A DNA stretch of 64,000 nt from contig NC_030678.2 of NCBI RefSeq assembly GCF_000004195.4, forward strand, positions 35,693,701 to 35,757,700, written 5' to 3'. Both the position numbers and the translations under genes were made by a program. This document shows, piece after piece, positions 58,398-64,000 of this stretch. This DNA is from Xenopus tropicalis (Eukaryota > Chordata > Amphibia > Anura > Pipidae). The stretch's first letter is position 1; each line of letters starts with the position of its first letter. The notes below the pieces were generated by a model. The model saw only the letters and a program-made list of their open reading frames with translations. It was not told the origin of the DNA and did no database searches.

Positions 58398-60236
58398 TTT
58401 CTTTTTTGTGGGAGGACATGGAGCCACTGCCACCACTTTCCAAAGGACCAGCATTTCTTTTTGTTATTCTTATTTGTTGTAAATGGAAGATCTGACATGG
58501 AGAATGAATTGAATGGCTTTTGGTGGTTTCCTGCTTGTATCTGTGGATTATAATCCTGAACTGGGTGCAACAGCAGTTGAGGGAAGCATTGTAATAAGCC
58601 TACTACATGCAGCCCCAACTTTGCATGTACTAAGGGCAACAACCTATCATATTTTACAAAAAAACATTCCTGTTAACACATGGACATGCAAAATGGGGCA
58701 TTCTTACAGATAATGACTACATCAAATATTTTGACTCTGTTTAGAGAGGGAACATACCTACAAAAAAGTAAATATGCTATTACTAATACGGCCTCCTACA
58801 CACACCTGAGACATTGTGTAAGCGTTCCCACCAGAGATACTCTCCTGGTTCTTCTGACCTATCCAGAAATTGCTGGTCTTTGGGTCAATGCTGCTCAGAA
58901 GACAATCTACAATCCCTGAAAAACTCAGGCATATTTATCTTTATATAGCAGGGCTCAGCTGCCTTGCTACCAAAGGAAGGTTGCAAACATACAATAGGAC
59001 TTGTTCAAATTAAATATGGAAGATTTTCCTACAGGCAGCCTCTTTATTTTGTATCTGTATTCACATAGTTATTTACAGCCACAACCCTTTTTCATTCTCT
59101 TCCAACTATTCATAATGGCGTCTTTATTGTTTCTATGGCTATACCTAAAAACCATGACTTTGGAAAGAGAAAACTTGTGCTGTCTATTTTATAGCAAATA
59201 GACATTATTGGCTTCAAGCTTTGCAAACTTTGGTACCCTGCTTATTTACTGAGTGATGTAATAATAATATTAATAATGATAATAATACAGTCACAGGAGT
59301 AAGACTAGAACAGTCCCATGAACAACCAGGGAGAACTTCAGATCATACACAACTCCACATTTCCAGGAAATATCACTAGCATTTGATAATAGTATACAGG
59401 GGCATCAGAGTACAGTACAGGTCAAAGATATAAAGTATGATCAGAATTGTTAGATGTTTGTGATACACAGCCATAGAGCTCGATTATCTATCAGGGAGCA
59501 GAGACTGAATGGGAATAGTCTTCACAACTGGGAGCGGAAGAGAATGCTCCCGACAGTGTTAGTGTAGTGCAATCCCTATAGCTGGTCTAAAGGTATTCAC
59601 ATTGTAGGATTAAGCCTCACACAGTGACCATAGGGAGGTAATCCAACAAGTTCTAAGGTTCGTAATCCATGGGTTTCTCCCAAATCAATTATATTATAAT
59701 TGAAAAATACACTCTCTGGGAAGAAATGATTTATGCCCATTGGGAAATTGAGATATATTTATTTTAACCATAACTGAAAAATATATTATAGAATGTTCTG
59801 ACAGGAAATGGATTGCTAGAGCGTGTGCTAAATTCATATCCGTTATCTTTTCCAAAATGGAAGGAAGCTTAAGGCAACAACGAATATCTGGGCTGCCTCA
59901 GCCGTATGCCCAGTACTGGCAGCCCCGGGGATTGTCAAGGATTTTATCCAGTTTTACATAGACCAAACATTTGTCTTACTCTTACGCTTCTCCCTCAATA
60001 TAAGAAAAAAAAAATCACCATTTTCCATCAAAACAAGATATATACATAAATATATTTTTGCGTTGGAGCAAAACTGGAGTAAATATCATGACAGGCCTTC
60101 CCTGCTGCAGTAAACAGTAGCAGTGTTAATCAGATATAGATAGGAGTTCTGGTAAGTGTTGCACACAATCAAATGTTATTTCCTTGTCGCAGAAATTGTG
60201 TGAACAAAAGAGAACACTGAAATAACCTAAAATAAA
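58398..60236 (+). other. Probable rtn4rl1 3' UTR
   Basis: Sequence after the TGA stop is free of the transposon families that fill the rest of the window for about 2 kb, which fits a transcribed 3' UTR. AATAAA occurs at 60231-60236. Further AATAAA motifs lie at 60717-60722 and 60756-60761, so the true end is uncertain. A short AAT/ATA-rich patch lies at 59262-59288. The extent is inferred; no transcript evidence is available. Confidence 0.5.
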
Positions 60237-61515
60237 AAAATAGCCTTGGGTATATAAAAAAATCTCTGCTTGTTTTTTTTTTCTCTGTAACGTGGTAAGA
60301 CGTGACATAAAATCAGTTTTCCATTCATTTTCTTATATTGTTGTTTAATGTATAGGATCCGTATGCACTCATTGTTCTGTCTTATTACCATATTCTGATA
60401 TACTGACCAGAGTGTATTACAGTAAGAGGCCTAATAGCCCTTTACAATGATTCCATGATGTGATGTATTGCATCTATTGAGTCTCAGTGTGTCTATTATC
60501 CAATCAAAGAGGCAAACAAATGACAGGCAAATTGGATTTTTACTTCTATTTACTGGTGCTCTAAACAGGGAAAAGTTCAAAGCTGAGCTCTGTGTGGAAC
60601 ATACTCCTGCACATTCAGAGCCAGAGATGTTAAACTGATAAGTTCTGTACCTCGCTAATCGGCTACGGCAAAACAATAACCTGCAGGAATCATGTGGAGC
60701 AAATTGCTTCTGTGACAATAAACTGTGACAGGTAAGACTTCACCCACACCAAGAGAATAAAACCCAGCTGCTTATTTGTATTTAAGAAAAAGAAACTATT
60801 ATATACAGATGTCACATACCAAGACTATAGTGTGTTTGTATATTAGGCATGTACCAGATTCATGATTCCATTTGGGATAAATTCAAAACTCAGCACTTTT
60901 TGCATGATTGGTATTTAAAGAGATCCTTGTTGTTCAGTTGAACCAAAACAGAAATTATAATGTCATGTGAAGTTTAACTAGAAAAGAGGTTCCAACTGTA
61001 CATTGGAGGTTGGGTTCACACAACTACACAGTAACATTTAATAGGGATACCAAGGCAATGTGTGATAAACAGTAGGGCTAGATGAACAAAAAAAGAAAAA
61101 GTATAAATCATCTATAAATCCATTCTCACAACAGTTTTCTGGTTAATCTAGCAATTAAAAAGCCAAGAATGCTGAAAGAACCTAAGACTTTCCTTCGGCA
61201 TGGTCATGTGCAGGGTCTCCTGCCAGGCAACTACAAGATGAAAGCTGGTGGCTGGAAGCAATGCCAGTTGGGAAGCAAGTATAAAAGACTGTAAAGTTCA
61301 CCTAGGTCAGATATATTTACATGTGAGGAGATCAATGATGCCTCAGAGGTATCTGTGGGGTACTAGGGATAACAGTCACTGCTGCTCTAGGCACTGCTGG
61401 TCAGTACCTCATACTTATATATCCATTGTATAAAAGAAGGCATTGATTCAAGGAAAAAAAGCATAATTGTGCCTCTTATAGATCAATATTATGATTTGTA
61501 TATACAGTGCTGGTT
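60237..61515. other. 3' flank of rtn4rl1
   Basis: Further AATAAA motifs at 60717 and 60756 could be alternative transcript ends. No other exon recognised. Confidence 0.35.
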
Positions 61516-61519
61516 TGGA

Positions 61520-61860
61520 TGTCTATAAAAAGGATGTTACTTGACAAGAAATCTACAAATAAATTAGGAGTAGTTATATACCAATGGCAGGAGAGCTTCT
61601 CTCTTACAAAAAATAATAAAAGAATAAGAGGCCACCAATTTAGACTGGAGAAAAGGCACTTTCATGTGTTGCCACACAAATAGTTTTTCATGGTGAAGGC
61701 GGTGAAGCAGTGGAATGTTGTGTTGTGAATAAGACTTCCTTAATGACTTTCAAAGGGGGGGTATTTTCTTGGCCATGAAAAACATCCAGGGCTACAACAA
61801 AATATAAACCAACTCCATAAAGATAGAACTGACCCTGGGATAAAAAGTAATGCCTAGTTC
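61520..61860 (+). pseudogene. Decayed LINE 3' coding end
   Basis: From about 61623 the + strand reads RIRGHQFRLEKRHFHV, then after a stop FFMVKAVKQWNVVL. This resembles the C-terminal segment of non-LTR retrotransposon reverse-transcriptase proteins (family pattern RGHxFKLxxxR...FFxxRVVxxWNSLP). It is broken by several stops and is too short to be functional. The family (CR1/L2-like) is inferred. Confidence 0.55.
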
Positions 61861-61875
61861 CTGTATCCTCTAATC

Positions 61876-62066
61876 CAGGGGTGTCCAGACATTTTCCTGT
61901 GACGATCAACTTTTGGCTCCTCCCCGCGTACGCATGTGATGCAGTGTACGTACGCCAACCCAATAAATGCGTGGAACCGCCTCGCATTTTCCATCTTCGA
62001 CGCGGTCCACCAGAAATCTACAGGGGATCGACTGGTGGACCATGATCGACGTTTTAGCCACCCCTG
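61876..62066. mobile_element. 191-bp hAT-like MITE with perfect target duplication
   Basis: Ends CAGGGGTGTCCAGAC and TTTTAGCCACCCCTG are inverted. The 8-bp flanks ctctaatc (61868-61875 and 62067-62074) are identical. The interior is CpG-rich (ccccgcgtacgcatg, gacgcggtccaccag, ggatcgactggtggacc). Confidence 0.9.
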
Positions 62067-62074
62067 CTCTAATC

Positions 62075-63267
62075 AGTTCCCCATCCAGGTCTGATTACTT
62101 CTCCACCAGGACCTAGGGTAACTCCAGGTGCCCACCCTCTAAATCCATACCCAACTTATGAGTCTAAACACCTCTTGATAACTGTGACACCATCCATCAT
62201 CTTCATGAAGCCATTATTGAAAGGGAGGAATGGTGCCCAACTGTGCTGGATGCACTGTGAAGGGGACTAACTGCTGATGCAAGCTTCGCTACAATTAGTT
62301 AAAAGTTATTTAAACAGTGATGGGGAAAAAAGGTTGTTCCTTGTAACTCTAAAGCCATATTCTCTAAGCTGCCACTATGGGAAACATAACATTCACTATA
62401 CTTCACTTCTGAATGACTATGTAATGTCACCCATTCTTGCACCGAAACAATGTTCTTGCTGCGCTGAGATAAAAATGAGCACCCCTTTGATTCCACATCT
62501 GTTCTGTAAAATCACAGGCCTCTCAGTTCATGCTGATATTTTTCTTAAAGAATAGAATAGTCTTTTATATTGGTTATTTTCATGAACATAAGATGGGTCT
62601 GAAGCATCTGCACAAAGAGTAGACTTCTTGCTAGAACAGTAAGCAGTCATTCAACGCCCACCCTGTCTGTCCTTGAGAAAGCTACTTCATCTTTGGGCCA
62701 TGACTAGTGATGTAACAACTAAAAATTATGAGCACCAGCTATTCACAGCATTTTCATTGTTCAGTACAAAAAGCCTAAACAGCTACAGGTCTACAGAGAC
62801 ACATTGTCTTAGCAGCTGAATGAATGCAATCTATGTGGTGAGTTATTTTTAGTCTCTTTCTGTTAGGTAAATACTTGTAAGTATCTGGCAAAAGTCTGAC
62901 ACAGTAAGTAAAGCAGTAGCACATTTTTTTTTATACCTTTGTATCAAGAAGACATGAAATAACAATTTTAATCAGTTTTTAGAGCAATGGGACCCATCAT
63001 GACTAGCTAAAATTATAGAGGTTATATACAGAGCATTTTATGGCAGCTCAAAGGGAAGCAAGTAATGGTTGGTCAGTTACATTTCATTAAAGAAGTCATT
63101 ATCTGAAAAAATATTATCTAACAAATTCACAATATGATTGCAGAATTGGAAAATGTCCAATCAGCTGCTAGCAACCAATGAGAAGAAAGAATATATGTGG
63201 ACTATTGTTCAGTATATATAGACATTTAAAATTTCCTGCTTCTGCATCTTTACACAGGCAGGTTATA
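62075..63267. other. 3' flank, non-coding
   Basis: No exon, RNA gene or clear repeat boundary seen. Confidence 0.4.
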
Positions 63268-63275
63268 GTCTAGTC

Positions 63276-63574
63276 CTGGGATCCCTAATCTTTTTAACTC
63301 ATGAGCCACACTCAGATGTAAAATATGTTGGTGAGCCACATAAACATGAAAACAGTTCTTTGGGGGATACCAAATAAGGGCTGTGATTGGCTATTTGGTA
63401 GCCCCATGAGGACTGCTGTCCTGTAGGAGGCTCTGCTTGGAGTAAAACTGTGTCTCTGTGCTTCCAAAACTTGTCTCCAAGCCAGAAATGTAAAAATGGC
63501 ACCTACTTTGAGGCCCCTGGGGGCAACACCAAAGGGAGTGGCAGCAACATGTTGCTCATGGCTGGGGATAACTG
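63276..63574. mobile_element. hAT-like MITE (GGGATCCC family), copy 2
   Basis: Ends CTGGGATCCCTAATC and GGCTGGGGATAACTG with perfect 8-bp flanks gtctagtc (63268-63275 and 63575-63582). It shares gttggtgagccacat and ggcacctactttgaggcccc with the copy at 48878 and is longer by an internal block containing tggctatttggtagcccc. Confidence 0.88.
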
Positions 63575-63582
63575 GTCTAGTC

Positions 63583-64000
63583 TAATAATGGAGCATAGGA
63601 TCATGTAATATCTCTCAATAACTATTATGGAGACAAAGGAGGAGTCTGATATAAAGTTGTGTTAAAGGCACATAAGGGCCATAGCTTACCCTTTCAGAAC
63701 CCTGCTGCACTCCATGGCAAGCCATATGCCCAATGCTGCCCCCATCCCATCTCCAAAAAGTCCAATGGATCTATAGCACTGCACTCTACTGTAAACCTGG
63801 AGAGAAATCTCCTTCATGTCTGAAGAGTCGGAGATTTCTACAAAGATGGAGAATGGACAATGAAGACATTGCACATAGTGATCAGGTAGTCAAAGCAGTT
63901 ACAGAGGTTTTCAGAAGCCACGTGCCTTAACTCCTCCAGGCAGTACTGTACTTCCTCCTCAACTGTACTTCCTCCTCAATAGCTTGCCTGGCAACGTATG
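63583..64000. other. Flanking stretch with a 17-bp tandem pair
   Basis: actgtacttcctcctca occurs twice in tandem at 63945-63978. Open frames on both strands (about 63686-63930) lack recognised motifs; exon status undecided. Confidence 0.4.

Noticed and set aside
58220..58642. 140-codon open frame on the - strand
   Set aside because: Antisense shadow of the rtn4rl1 stalk and 3' UTR.
63686..63960. Possible exon on the - strand (acidic frame ending near 63840, second frame to a GGTAAGC donor)
   Set aside because: No recognised protein family; frames on both strands are equally open and the 17-bp tandem pair sits at its edge.

Overview
The window looks like vertebrate, most probably frog (Xenopus-type), genomic DNA. 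It is AT-rich, intron-like and almost free of long reading frames. It is crowded with short palindromic DNA transposons of kinds I associate with Xenopus. It holds one unmistakable exon. There are no bacterial-type operons, ribosome binding sites, CRISPR arrays, rRNA or tRNA genes that I can see. The species is inferred, not proven.

The one real gene is rtn4rl1 (Nogo receptor-like 1, NgR3 family) on the + strand. Its large last coding exon runs from 57043 to the stop at 58397. It encodes nearly the whole protein: signal-peptide core, leucine-rich-repeat N-cap, the repeat array, the C-cap, a basic stalk and a GPI-anchor tail. The acceptor is phase 1, so the start codon and a few residues lie on a small upstream exon that I could not place. 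Most or all of positions 1-57042 is therefore read as intron 1 and/or 5' flank. Positions 58398 to about 60236 are the likely 3' UTR, and the rest is 3' flank.

The non-coding part is a mosaic of small non-autonomous transposons. hAT-like elements with 8-bp target duplications lie at 1222, 3900, 9400, 13966, 18146 (with a second hAT nested at 18242), 30567, 39698, 48878, 49758, 61876 and 63276. Harbinger-like palindromic elements with 3-bp duplications lie at 10158, 15418, 21358, 21631 and 35340. TTA-flanked elements lie at 2407, 12352, 15095, 17788 and 29640. TA-flanked elements starting CAGGTAT lie at 19663, 28343, 50326, 52663, 53102 and 55129, the last carrying an internal 113-bp tandem array. 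Long-TIR palindromes lie at 1, 31456, 44737 and 50860. A decayed Tc1/mariner transposase lies near 14.5-15.0 kb (- strand), a LINE 3' remnant near 61.6 kb, a possible solo LTR near 5.0-5.7 kb, and an ATCT microsatellite at 4810.

Between these lie repeat-poor stretches (about 11.3, 25.0, 38.0 and 45.5 kb) that could be regulatory, though this cannot be shown from one sequence. I found no convincing undescribed multi-gene system. The most interesting signals are the nested transposons, the exact target-site duplications, the internal tandem expansion, and a palindromic repeat close to the rtn4rl1 splice acceptor.
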